This document shows, in pieces, positions 29,297-37,774 of a DNA stretch of 64,000 bases. The stretch comes from Actinomycetes bacterium (GTDB lineage: Bacteria > Actinomycetota > Acidimicrobiia > Acidimicrobiales > RAAP-2), in assembly GCA_021820665.1 (NCBI GenBank), contig JAKADK010000002.1, positions 44,277 to 108,276 on the forward strand, written 5' to 3'. The stretch's first letter is position 1, and every line of letters begins with the position of its first letter. The notes under the pieces were generated by a model. It saw only the letters and a list, made by a program, of their open reading frames with translations. It had not been told where the DNA came from and made no database searches. A program made the translations under genes and the position numbers.

Positions 29297-30580
29297 TCAG
29301 TGGTCACGCACCTGGACCGTCAGCCGGGACTCAGCCTGCCGCAGGGCGTGGACGACCGCCTCCGGGTCCGGGCCCCGGGCGAAGACAAAGCCGAGGTAGC
29401 GATCGCCGTCGGGCAGCGGGACGAGAGGCTTGCCCGGTGCGACGGTGATCTCCAGGCCGACCACGCCGGGCACGGCCAGCGCTTCGTCCCGGCCCGACAC
29501 CCGCTCCAGGATCCCGCCGGCCCGGATGGGGAGCATCATCACCCCAGAGGCCCCCGCCTCGCGTGCCAGGGGGCCGAGATCCATGCCCAGGGCGTGCCGG
29601 ATGATCACCTCCTCCAGGCGGACCCCGGCCCCGAACCGGAGGGTGCGGGCGCACAGGCCTCCGATCGAGCGGGCCGCCAGCTCGATCACCGTGGCGCCGC
29701 CGGTCGTGCCGCCGTCGTGCCCGCCGGTCCCGTCTCCCGCCACCCCGAACGGGGTCCCGGACCCGTCGGCGAGCCGGACCTCGGCATGCACGGGCCCCTC
29801 CCGCAGGCCCAGGGCTCGGGCGGCGTCGGCCGCCACCGCACCCACCCGGGCGAGCAGGCCGGACCCCAGGCGTGACGGGGTCACGTAGACGGTCTCCTCG
29901 AAGAACGGCCCGTCCAGCGGGTCGGGCTTGTCGAAGACGGCGAGCACGTGGAGGTGCCCATCGGAGAGGATCCCTTCGAGGGCGACCTCCCGACCGGGCA
30001 CGAACCGCTCCACCAGCAGCGGCTCGGGGGGGCAGCCCGCCGAGCGGACGATGGCGGCGACCCGGTCGGCCGCCTCCCGCGCCCCAGCAGCGTGGTCGAC
30101 GCGGATGACCCCCTGGCTGCCGGACCGTGAGACCGGCTTCACGACGCAGGGGAACCCCAGGGCGACCGCCGCTGCCGCCACGTCGCCGCCGGGGTCCACC
30201 ACCCGGAACGCCGGCTGGGGCACGCCGGACCGGCCGAGAAGCCGTCTCATGACGGCCTTGTCGCGGGTGGCGGCCACGGCACCGGGCGGGTTGTGGCGGA
30301 ACCCGAGGCGCTCGGCCGCCAGCGCTGCCACCTGGACGCCCTGATCGTCGACGGCAAGCACGGCGTCGACCGGAGCACGAGCGTGCAGCGCGATGATCGC
30401 CTCCAGCGCCGCGCCAGGGGGCCGGAGCGGCACGACGGCGGCGCGATCGCCCATGGCCGCCGCCATCGCCTGGCGGCGCTCTGAGCCGACGACCACCTCG
30501 ACCCCGAGATCCGCGGCGGCGGCGAGGAAGTCCGATGCCCGGTGGGTGGCGGTGGGCAGCAACAGGAGAATTCTCGGCAT
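29297..30580 (-). CDS. ATP-grasp domain protein
   Basis: Protein of 427 residues with an ATP-grasp fold: an N-terminal Rossmann-like domain (MPRILLLLPTATHRASDF), a lid region (FPCVVKPVSRSGSQGVIRVD, ATP-binding lysine), EPLLVERFVPGREVALEG, and the Mg-binding end of the site (HAEVRLADGS, VIELAARSIGGLCARTLRFG). It resembles carboxylate-amine ligases of the carbamoyl-phosphate-synthase/biotin-carboxylase-like group (L-amino-acid ligase type). The substrate is unknown. First gene of a two-gene unit with the CCSEP radical SAM protein; starts 45 bp from the divergent nfuA-like gene. Confidence 0.8.
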   Translation of the reverse strand: MPRILLLLPTATHRASDFLAAAADLGVEVVVGSERRQAMAAAMGDRAAVVPLRPPGAALEAIIALHARAPVDAVLAVDDQGVQVAALAAERLGFRHNPPGAVAATRDKAVMRRLLGRSGVPQPAFRVVDPGGDVAAAAVALGFPCVVKPVSRSGSQGVIRVDHAAGAREAADRVAAIVRSAGCPPEPLLVERFVPGREVALEGILSDGHLHVLAVFDKPDPLDGPFFEETVYVTPSRLGSGLLARVGAVAADAARALGLREGPVHAEVRLADGSGTPFGVAGDGTGGHDGGTTGGATVIELAARSIGGLCARTLRFGAGVRLEEVIIRHALGMDLGPLAREAGASGVMMLPIRAGGILERVSGRDEALAVPGVVGLEITVAPGKPLVPLPDGDRYLGFVFARGPDPEAVVHALRQAESRLTVQVRDH

Positions 30581-30625
30581 GCCCCTATGATGCTCGCGAC
30601 GGACGAGAAGCGAGGCCAGACCGCG

Positions 30626-31276
30626 ATGGATGACAACAAGCTCGATGATGCACCCGTGCTCCGCGTGAGCGAGAAGGCCTACACGGTCGTAACCGAGGTG
30701 CTGGCCGGCGAGGACAATGCCCAGGACCTGGCACTGTGGCTCGAGGTCTCGGGGTCCACAGCCACGGCCTACACCTACGACATGTACTTCCAGGCCGCAG
30801 CCGACGCCGCCGCGGAGGACTGGACACACCAGCAGGACGGCCTGCGGGTCGTCGTCCCGGCCACGAGCGTGGACCGGGTACAGGGTTCGCTCCTCGACGT
30901 CAGCACGGACGGCCAGGGGGAAGGGCTGGTGATCATCAATCCCAACCGGCCGCCCCAGATGGCCTCCCCCGCCATGTCGGCACCGCCGGCCGACCTCAGC
31001 GGCGACGTCGCCCAGCGCGTGCTCCTCGTGCTGGAGGAGCAGATCAACCCGTCGATCGCCGCCCACGGCGGACGGGCCGACCTCGTGGCCGTCGAGGACG
31101 GTGCGGCCTACCTGCGACTGAGCGGCGGGTGCGCCGGGTGCGGCATGGCGGCCGTGACCCTCAGCCAGGGCATCGAGGTGGCGCTGCGGGAATCGGTCCC
31201 GGAGATCGTCCGCGTCGTGGACGTCACCGACCACGCCTCGGGCACCAATCCGTACTACGAGGCGGCCAAGAAGTAG
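30626..31276 (+). CDS. NfuA-like Fe-S cluster carrier
   Basis: Protein of 216 residues: an N-terminal A-type-carrier-like domain without cysteines (about 10-105) and a C-terminal Nfu domain with the CxxC in LSGGCAGCGMAAVTLSQGIE. This two-domain order is that of E. coli NfuA, which hands [4Fe-4S] clusters to target proteins such as radical SAM enzymes and aconitase. Both kinds of client are encoded within 6 kb. ATG at 30626 is chosen (GAGG 10 bases upstream); two ATGs at 30587 and 30590 lack a ribosome-binding site. Confidence 0.85.
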   Translation: MDDNKLDDAPVLRVSEKAYTVVTEVLAGEDNAQDLALWLEVSGSTATAYTYDMYFQAAADAAAEDWTHQQDGLRVVVPATSVDRVQGSLLDVSTDGQGEGLVIINPNRPPQMASPAMSAPPADLSGDVAQRVLLVLEEQINPSIAAHGGRADLVAVEDGAAYLRLSGGCAGCGMAAVTLSQGIEVALRESVPEIVRVVDVTDHASGTNPYYEAAKK

Positions 31277-31422
31277 CCGGGCGACAGGGGCGGCGGGGGC
31301 GGCGGCCTCTCTTCCGGAGACCCGGCCCCGGGCGGTCGAGGCCACCGGTGTGGGCCCGGGCGCACCGCGGGTGCGTCCGTCTGGGCTGCCGCGATGGGCA
31401 TGCCCCGGTAGCATGCCGGCCC

Positions 31423-31947
31423 ATGGCCATCTACGCGCTCGACGACCAGGTTCCGACCATCGACCCTGCCGCCTACGTGCACCCGGACGCCGTCGTCATC
31501 GGGAACGTCACCCTCGGGGCGGATACCACCATCTGGCCCGGGGCGGTCCTCCGGGGCGACTACGGGCGCATCACCGTCGGCCCCCGCACCTCCATCCAGG
31601 ACGGCACCGTGGTCCATGCCACAGCCGAGCTGGCTACCACGGTGGGGGCAGGATGCGTCGTGGGGCACATCGCTCACCTGGAGGGATGTACGGTCGAAGA
31701 CGGTTGCCTCATCGGCTCCGGGTCGGTCGTGCTCCACCGGGTCGTCGTCGGTGCCGGGGCCGTCGTCGGCGCCAACGCCGTGGTCACCGACGACACGATC
31801 GTCCCCCCGGGGGCAATGGCGCTGGGCGTACCGGCGAAGATCCGACCGGACGCCGGCGCCGCTTCGGCGCCGTTCATCGAGCTCGGCAGCGCGCTCTACG
31901 TCGAGAACGGGCGCCGCTATCGGAACGGGCTCCGCCGGCTCGACTGA
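31423..31947 (+). CDS. gamma-class carbonic anhydrase / hexapeptide-repeat protein
   Basis: Protein of 174 residues with the left-handed beta-helix hexapeptide pattern (VVIGNVTLGADTTIWPGAVL, GRITVGPRTSIQDGTVVHA). Histidines at VVHA, GHIAHLE fit the three zinc/metal ligands of gamma-carbonic anhydrases, and RGD plus Q39-type residues are in place. Cytoplasmic; hydrates CO2 or acts as an acyltransferase-like paralogue (YrdA/PaaY). The start ATG is at 31423. Likely stands alone; the upstream nfuA gene ends 146 bp before it. Confidence 0.8.
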   Translation: MAIYALDDQVPTIDPAAYVHPDAVVIGNVTLGADTTIWPGAVLRGDYGRITVGPRTSIQDGTVVHATAELATTVGAGCVVGHIAHLEGCTVEDGCLIGSGSVVLHRVVVGAGAVVGANAVVTDDTIVPPGAMALGVPAKIRPDAGAASAPFIELGSALYVENGRRYRNGLRRLD

Positions 31948-32106
31948 TCGACCGGCTCGGCGGAGCTGTCGGCTACCGCTTCCCGGGGCGACGTGGCACG
32001 GGTGACGGCCGCGCCTCTCCGACCGGTGGAGCTACCATGAGCCCCGGTGCGCCGGGAAGCCTGGTCGGCAGAGTCCTGATCCAGGCCGACCGGAGGGAGC
32101 ACCAGC

Positions 32107-33348
32107 GTGGGCGATGCGACGGCGTTCGCCTCTGCGCTCGTCCTCGTGCTCCTCATCGGGCTCCTGGCGTTGGGCTCGGCGGCGCTGACGCGACGGGTGG
32201 CGCTGCCAGGTCCCGCCTTCCTCCTCCTGGGCGCCGCTCTGGCCGCTCGGATCGTCCCCGGCGTCCACGCGCCCACCGACACGACCGTCGAGCGGATCGT
32301 CACGGTCGCGCTGGTGGCCATCCTGCTCGACGGGGGCATGCAGGTCGGATGGCCGCGGTTCCGTGCCGAGGCGGGCGCGATCACCCTGACCGGGGTGGTC
32401 GGCACGGCCCTCACCATCGCCGGCGCCGCGTTGGTCACACACCTCGCGGTCGGCGTCGACGGGTACCAGTCGCTGCTCGTCGGCACCGCCGTTGCCCCGA
32501 CCGATCCCGCCGTCGTGTTCTCCGTCCTCGGGGAGCGCGTGGCAGCGGGCGGGGCGGGCACCATCCTCGCCGGTGAGTCGGGCGTGAACGACCCCGTCGG
32601 GATCGCCCTCATGGCCGCTGTGCTCGGTGCCGGCCACCTCGGGATGTCGGCGGTGGTCCAGGTGGGCAGTAGGTTCCTCTCGGCGATGGCCGTCGGCGCA
32701 GCCGTCGGAGTCGTCGGCGGTGGCATGCTGCGCCGGCTCGTGGTCCGAGGGGAGCGTTCGGGCGGAAGGCTCACACCCTTCCTGACGGCCGCGGGTGCCG
32801 TCCTCCTCTACGGGGGCGCGACCCTGGCGCACGGATCGGGCTTCCTGGCCGTCTTCGCGGCCGGCATCGTGCTCGGCGGTCGGCAGAACCGGAGCGGTCG
32901 GCAGAACCGGAGCGGTCGCCGACTCGAGCGGTTCCACGTCGCCGCCGCCGGGATCGGCGAGATGGTGGTGTTCACCGTGCTCGGACTCACCGTCGACCTC
33001 TCCGAGCTCGCCCGGACCGACGTGTGGCTGCCGGGGATCGTCCTGGGCGCCGTTCTCGTCCTCGCCGTCCGGCCGGTCCTGGTCGGTGCCAGCCTCCTTC
33101 CCGTCGACCTGCCCAGGACCGAGCGCTCCTTCGTCCTCTTGTCTGGCTTGAAGGGTGCGGTGCCACTGCTCCTCGGCCTCCTCCTCGTCGCTGCCCACGT
33201 TCCTGACGCCTCCCGCCTCTACGGGATCGTGGTCGTGGTCGTCGTGTTCTCCGTCGTGGTGCAAGGAACCCTCACCCCTCACCTCGCCGCCGCGCTCCAC
33301 CTGTCGGCGGGAGACGGCGATCCGGACCCGCCCGCCGGTGGAGCCTGA
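32107..33348 (+). CDS. Na+(K+)/H+ antiporter, CPA1/NhaP type
   Basis: Integral membrane protein of 413 residues with 12 or so hydrophobic segments. Conserved ion-site residues are present: TDPA in VGTAVAPTDPAVVFSVLG and the catalytic-type GESGVNDPVGIAL. GTG start at 32107 after GGAGGGAGCACC. Exchanges cytoplasmic Na+ or K+ for H+ and so helps pH and salt balance. A GRQNRS duplication (18-bp tandem repeat at 32878-32913) lies in the loop between membrane segments at about residue 258. Confidence 0.88.
   Translation: MGDATAFASALVLVLLIGLLALGSAALTRRVALPGPAFLLLGAALAARIVPGVHAPTDTTVERIVTVALVAILLDGGMQVGWPRFRAEAGAITLTGVVGTALTIAGAALVTHLAVGVDGYQSLLVGTAVAPTDPAVVFSVLGERVAAGGAGTILAGESGVNDPVGIALMAAVLGAGHLGMSAVVQVGSRFLSAMAVGAAVGVVGGGMLRRLVVRGERSGGRLTPFLTAAGAVLLYGGATLAHGSGFLAVFAAGIVLGGRQNRSGRQNRSGRRLERFHVAAAGIGEMVVFTVLGLTVDLSELARTDVWLPGIVLGAVLVLAVRPVLVGASLLPVDLPRTERSFVLLSGLKGAVPLLLGLLLVAAHVPDASRLYGIVVVVVVFSVVVQGTLTPHLAAALHLSAGDGDPDPPAGGA
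32878..32913. repeat. 18-bp in-frame tandem duplication in antiporter gene
   Basis: ggtcggcagaaccggagc occurs twice back to back, encoding GRQNRS twice in a cytoplasmic-type loop. Exact identity suggests a recent slippage event. Confidence 0.85.
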
Positions 33349-33363
33349 CCCAGGCCTCGCCGT

Positions 33364-33415
33364 CGCCTGCACGAGGCGCCAGGCGCTCGGGGACCCGCCT
33401 GCACGAGGCGCCAGG
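33364..33415. repeat. 20-bp direct repeat with internal hairpins
   Basis: cgcctgcacgaggcgccagg occurs at 33364-33383 and 33396-33415 (32-bp period), right after the antiporter stop. Each copy contains CGCCT-gcacg-AGGCG, a 5-bp hairpin, so the pair may serve as a double terminator or be a short dispersed repeat. Confidence 0.65.
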
Positions 33416-33557
33416 TTGGCCCGCCGATAGGCGGTGAGCTTCGAGTGGGCCGGGAGTGCCCGTGTCCGGGATGCATGAAACGCAACCGGCAGAGAATCCC
33501 TACGTACAACGACGTCCCGTGAGGTACCGCCGTGAGGCGCGTCACCCCTGACGGAGC

Positions 33558-34003
33558 GTGGTGCTCATGCTCCTGGGGTCGACGCCCGGCGCCACGGGCA
33601 CGTTGGCACCGACGGCGGCGGCGTCTACAGCAACGAACGGGGTCGGCGCCGTCCTACGGCGGCGGCACGCCCCCGCTCCTCTCCAACGGCGGGCCGGTCA
33701 TGGGGACGGGCACCACGGTCGGCGCGAACGCCGTCGTGCCCATCTACTGTGCGCCCAGCGGCTACGCCTTCCCGGCGAGCTACACCAGCAATGCGGCCCG
33801 CCGGCGGACGCGATGGTCAACCTCCTCAGCCATGAGCAGGACGGGGTGATCACTGATCCGTTCGGCACCGCCTGGTACGACTCGTCGATGTACGAGGACG
33901 AGGACGAGAGATTGCCGACGAGTGCGCCTTCACCTTCGGCGCCGCGCGCGGGTCGACGGGCGGGATCCACCTGAACCAGCACATCGTGGGGACGGCCGCC
34001 TAA
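33558..34003 (+). pseudogene. decayed gene for a secreted protein (SHE...TDP family)
   Basis: Recognisable fragments of one protein run in successive frames: a signal-peptide-like start (ATG at 33567), then in the +1 frame PPLLSNGGPVMGTG and VPIYCAPSGYAFPASYTSN (about 33672-33791), then back in the first frame MVNLLSHEQDGVITDPFGTA and WYDSSMYEDEDE (33813-33908), then in the third frame IADECAFTFGAARGSTGG and an HLNQHIVGTAA end with a TAA stop at 34001. In intact relatives I know, these parts are one polypeptide with about 100 more residues between the second and third fragments. So at least three frameshifts and one deletion have inactivated it. The HE...TDP segment resembles a zinc-peptidase-like site. 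The remaining flanks (33349-33557, 34004-34055) hold only the 20-bp repeat and no gene. Confidence 0.7.
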
Positions 34004-34055
34004 GGACGGGGCGACCCGGCCCACCGGTACAGGCCCTCCCCACCACGGCTGGCAC

Positions 34056-35003
34056 CTACCCCGCCGTCCATCCCGCCACGGCCGGCAGGACCTCTTCGCC
34101 CAGCAGGCGGACGTGGTCGAGATCGTCGAGATCGAGGACCTGGAGATAGATCCGACCGGCGCCCATCTCGGAGAACCGGCGCAGCTTGTCGACCACCTCG
34201 GCCGGGCTCCCGCACAGTCCCTCTTCCCGGAGCTGGCCGGCCGGTCGGCCGATCCTCGCCGCGCGGCGAGCCAGACCGGCGCCGTCCTCCGCGCAGCACA
34301 CCACCTGCGCCGCCGACATCACGATGCTCCCCGGATCACGACCGGTGGCTTCACAGGCACGACGGACGTACTCGAAGGAGGCGGCGGTGTCGTCAGGGCG
34401 GTGGAACGGCACGTTGTACTCGGCAGCGAACGTGGCGGCAAGCCGCGGCGTCCGGACCCTGCCCGCCCCTCCCACGATGATCGGAGGGTGCGGGGACTGG
34501 ACCGGCTTCGGGAGCGCCGGGCTCCCGGTCAACCGGTAGTGCCGGCCGGCGAAGTCGAACCGCTCGCCGCGCGGGGTCGCCCACAAGCCCGTGACGACGG
34601 TGAGCTGCTCGTCCAGCCGCTCGAACCGCTCGCCGAGGGGCGGAAACGGGATCCCGTAGGCACGGTGCTCCGCCTCGAACCATCCGGTACCCAGCCCGAG
34701 CTCGACCCGACCACCGCTCATGGCGTCGACCTGGGCCACGGTGATCGCCAGTGGACCCGGCAGGCGGAACGTCGCCGATGACACGAGCGTGCCCAACCGG
34801 ATCGACGTCGTCTCCCGGGCCAGGCCGGCCAGGGTCGTCCACGCGTCCGTCGGGCCGGGCCAGCCGTCCCCGTCCCCCATCACGAGGTAGTGGTCGCTCC
34901 GGAAGAAGGCACCGAAGCCGAGACGCTCGGCTTCCCTCGCCAGGGCGAGGAGCTGGCCGTAGGTGGCACCCTGCTGGGGTTCGGTGAAGATGCGGAGTTC
35001 CAT
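34056..35003 (-). CDS. LLM-class F420-dependent oxidoreductase
   Basis: Luciferase-like TIM barrel of 315 residues: ELRIFTEPQQGATYGQLLAL, FGAFFRSDHYLVMGDG, IRLGTLVSSATFRLP and the flavin-binding GRVELGLGTGWFEAEHRAYGI, PPIIVGGAGRVRTPRLAA. These match the F420-dependent LLM class, common in actinobacteria; FMN use cannot be excluded. The substrate is unknown. ATG at 35003 is chosen; GTG two codons earlier is possible. Convergent with the decayed gene, divergent from the channel gene. Confidence 0.82.
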   Translation of the reverse strand: MELRIFTEPQQGATYGQLLALAREAERLGFGAFFRSDHYLVMGDGDGWPGPTDAWTTLAGLARETTSIRLGTLVSSATFRLPGPLAITVAQVDAMSGGRVELGLGTGWFEAEHRAYGIPFPPLGERFERLDEQLTVVTGLWATPRGERFDFAGRHYRLTGSPALPKPVQSPHPPIIVGGAGRVRTPRLAATFAAEYNVPFHRPDDTAASFEYVRRACEATGRDPGSIVMSAAQVVCCAEDGAGLARRAARIGRPAGQLREEGLCGSPAEVVDKLRRFSEMGAGRIYLQVLDLDDLDHVRLLGEEVLPAVAGWTAG

Positions 35004-35113
35004 GACCACGGTCTAGCGGATCTGCCCGCACCGGGCACCCGCCGGCGTCACGGCGGCGGACACCGACCTTGACCCGGAGCACCCGTTCTCCGACCCGCGA
35101 CTACGTTTGCGCC

Positions 35114-36067
35114 GTGCCGATCTTCCTGAGGCGCATCGTGACGCGGCTCACCCGGCGCCAGGCAGCGCTCCTCCTCGTGCTCGCCGCCACCGCGATCCTC
35201 CTCGGTGCTGCGCTCTTCGCCCTCACCCAGCACGTGTCCTTCGGGACCGGCGTGTACTGGGCGTTCACCACGGCGAGCACCGTCGGCTACGGTGACGTCA
35301 CCCCGCACAACGCCGTCGGGCGGATCATCGCCGTCGGGGAGATGGTCACGGCGATCCCCCTGCTGGCAGGGGTCTTCGGCGTCCTGACCGTGGCGGCAAC
35401 CTCATCCCACCTCCGGAGGCTCCTCGGTATGGACCGATCGCTGCCCAACGAGCCGTACTCGATCATCTTCGGCGGCCACAGCCTCGTCCCCCTCATGCTC
35501 GGAGAGCTGGCCGAGAGAAACGTGCCGATGGTGCTGGTCCACGATCCCGCCACCGGAGAGGCCCAGGCGCCCGAGGGCGTCCATCTGATCGAGGGGGATC
35601 CGGCCGCCGAGAGCATCATCGCCAGCGCCCAGCCGGCCCGCGCCCGGGAGGCGCTCATCGCCACCTCCGAGGACGGGGACGCCCTCATCATTGCCGTGAT
35701 CCTCCGCAAGCTCGCACCCGACCTGCCGGTCATCGCGGTGGTGTCGTCCCCTGACGTCGCCACCGCGCTCCACGACCTGGGCGTCACCCGGACGATCTCG
35801 GTCAACGAGCTCGTCGGCCATGCCGTGGCGAAGAGCCTCGAGGCCCCCCACGCCTCCGACCTCCTCCTGCGCATGCTCGGCACCGACCGCTACCGGTTGG
35901 CCGAGATCGACCTCGAACCACAATTCCACGGTCAGCCCCTGGCCGAGGTGCGGCGCCAGGCCGAGGGCCTGGTGCTGGGGGCCGTGGTGGACGGCGCCGT
36001 GGTGCTCGGCGTCGGGGAGGACCCGGTGCTCGCGCCGGCCGACCGGCTCCTCGTCCTCGTCACCTGA
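35114..36067 (+). CDS. RCK-domain potassium channel
   Basis: Protein of 317 residues: one hydrophobic helix (ALLLVLAATAILLGAALFAL), pore loop with selectivity filter TTASTVGYGDVTPHN, a second helix, then a TrkA-N (RCK) domain and a TrkA-C domain. The two-transmembrane topology is that of MthK/Kch-like channels. The dinucleotide-binding glycine motif of the RCK domain is weakened (IIFGGHSLVPLMLG), so nucleotide control may be altered. GTG at 35114 lacks a clear ribosome-binding site; translation may be leaderless. Confidence 0.85.
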   Translation: MPIFLRRIVTRLTRRQAALLLVLAATAILLGAALFALTQHVSFGTGVYWAFTTASTVGYGDVTPHNAVGRIIAVGEMVTAIPLLAGVFGVLTVAATSSHLRRLLGMDRSLPNEPYSIIFGGHSLVPLMLGELAERNVPMVLVHDPATGEAQAPEGVHLIEGDPAAESIIASAQPARAREALIATSEDGDALIIAVILRKLAPDLPVIAVVSSPDVATALHDLGVTRTISVNELVGHAVAKSLEAPHASDLLLRMLGTDRYRLAEIDLEPQFHGQPLAEVRRQAEGLVLGAVVDGAVVLGVGEDPVLAPADRLLVLVT

Positions 36068-36090
36068 CTCGGCCGATCTCGGCCAGGAGC

Positions 36091-36132
36091 ACGCCGGCCC
36101 ACACCGTCACACCGGCCCGCCGTGGCCGGCGT
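36091..36132. terminator. possible hairpin between convergent genes
   Basis: Nine-base arms ACGCCGGCC and GGCCGGCGT separated by 24 bases, in the gap between the convergent channel and flavoprotein genes. The long loop makes it only a possible terminator. Confidence 0.35.
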
Positions 36133-36148
36133 CCCCGCCAGTGCCCGA

Positions 36149-37774
36149 TCACGGGTCGATCAGCACCCCGGGGTTCAACAGGCCGGCCGGGTCGACCGCC
36201 GCCTTTCCCGCCCGCAGGACGTCCGCGAACAGGTCCGGGCGCTGGCGGTCGTAGGCGGGGCGGTGCATCCGGCCCACGGCGTGGTGGTGGGTGATGGTCC
36301 CACCCGCCTCGAGCACGGCATCGGCGGCGACGGCTTTCACCTCGGCCCACATGGTGCGCTCCGATCCCGGCCGGCCCACCCCCGCCCAGGTGTAGTAGGG
36401 CGCCGGCCCGTCGGGGTAGACGTGGGTGAACCGGCACGACAGCAGCGGGTCGTGCCCGAACACCTGGCGGAGGGCTTCTTCCACCCGCTCCCGGACCAGA
36501 GCGTCGAAGTCGGGCCAGCGATCCCAGGTCACCGCGCTCTCGAACGTGTCGGCGACCATCCCGAGACCGGTCTCCACCCCGGTGCCGACACCGGATCCCA
36601 CCCCGATGAACGACTCCCGCCATGCCCCGAGGGCACCACCCCGACCCGTCGGCCGCCCGGAGCCGTCATCGACCAGGACGTCGGCGTCGTCGACCCGCCC
36701 CCCAGCCTCCCGGGCGATCGCCACCGCCTGGGCCATCCAGTCACCCTGGGGGACCTCCGCCGACTCGAACCCGAGCATCAGCAGCGCCTGGACACCGTCC
36801 ATCCCGGCCGCCCGACCGGCCTCCGACGGGTCGAGCAGCCTGAGGTTCGCCGGCGTGAGACCGGACTGGACGATCCGGCGCACGGCTTCGGCCCCCTCCG
36901 GCCAGCCGGGGTACGCCACACCGGCCGACGCACGGAACCGGGGGCGGCGCTGGATCCTCATCCATGCCTCGGTGATGATGCCGAGAGTCCCCTCGCTCCC
37001 GAGGACGATCCGGTCGGGGGAAGGCCCGGCACCCGACCCCGGGAGCCGGCGCGACTCCCACCATCCCCGGGGCGTGAGCATCCGGACCGACTCCACGAAG
37101 TCGTCGATGTGGGTGCGCTGGGTGGCGTAGTGGCCTCCGGCCCGGGTGGCGATCCACCCGCCGAGTGACGAGAACCGGAACGACTGGGGAAAGTGGCGCA
37201 GCGTGTATCCGAGGGGACGGAGCTGGTCCTCCAGCCGGGGACCGAGCACACCGGCCTGGATCCGAGCGGCGAGCGACCGTTCGTCGACCTCGAGCACCCG
37301 GTCCATGGCGCCGGTGGCGATGGTCACCACGGCGTCGGCCTCCGGGGTGTTCACCCCCCAGACCACGGACGACCCACCGCCGAAGGGGACGACGACGTAG
37401 CCGCGGTCGACGCACCAGTCGAGCGTGGAGGCGAGCTCCTGCTCGTTCCTCGGCTCGGCCACCACGTCGGGCGGGGTCTCGAAGTCGAGATGGAAGGCAC
37501 GGGTCCGATCGGTGACGTGCGAGCCGTAGGTGTGGAAGGCGCGGGTCCAGGTCTCCGTCGAGCACCAGTCGGCCATCGCCCGGGGCACCGTGATCCGCGG
37601 GCGACGCAGGATGGCGTCCGCCAGGTCGGGGATGGGTACGGGCACGATCGGGGCACCGGCCTGCTCCGAAAGCCGGCGGGCCAGGGCGGCCCGCTCCGCG
37701 TCGGTCGGCTCCTCGGACTCCAGGCACCACGCCCACAGGGAACGGCGATCACCGTGCGCATCGGTCGTGCCCAT
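36149..37774 (-). CDS. FAD-binding oxidase, alkyl-DHAP synthase-like
   Basis: Flavoprotein of 541 residues of the vanillyl-alcohol-oxidase (PCMH) family. FAD-domain motif VVPFGGGSSVVWGVNTPEAD, the substrate-side strands RHFPQSFRFSSLGGWIATRA and the C-terminal HHHAVGRMHRPAY are those of alkyl-dihydroxyacetonephosphate synthase (AGPS), which makes the ether bond of ether lipids. Whether it makes ether lipids here or is another flavin dehydrogenase (glycolate-oxidase-like) is inference. The ATG at 37774 overlaps the stop of the upstream MFS gene (TGATG); it is the last gene of a five-gene operon starting at 42142. Confidence 0.8.
   Translation of the reverse strand: MGTTDAHGDRRSLWAWCLESEEPTDAERAALARRLSEQAGAPIVPVPIPDLADAILRRPRITVPRAMADWCSTETWTRAFHTYGSHVTDRTRAFHLDFETPPDVVAEPRNEQELASTLDWCVDRGYVVVPFGGGSSVVWGVNTPEADAVVTIATGAMDRVLEVDERSLAARIQAGVLGPRLEDQLRPLGYTLRHFPQSFRFSSLGGWIATRAGGHYATQRTHIDDFVESVRMLTPRGWWESRRLPGSGAGPSPDRIVLGSEGTLGIITEAWMRIQRRPRFRASAGVAYPGWPEGAEAVRRIVQSGLTPANLRLLDPSEAGRAAGMDGVQALLMLGFESAEVPQGDWMAQAVAIAREAGGRVDDADVLVDDGSGRPTGRGGALGAWRESFIGVGSGVGTGVETGLGMVADTFESAVTWDRWPDFDALVRERVEEALRQVFGHDPLLSCRFTHVYPDGPAPYYTWAGVGRPGSERTMWAEVKAVAADAVLEAGGTITHHHAVGRMHRPAYDRQRPDLFADVLRAGKAAVDPAGLLNPGVLIDP

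Noticed and set aside
31361..31375. Short hairpin CGCACC-GCG-GGTGCG after the nfuA-like gene
   Set aside because: Only 6 bp with no T-tract, 85 bp after the stop and before the next gene on the same strand; too weak to call a terminator.
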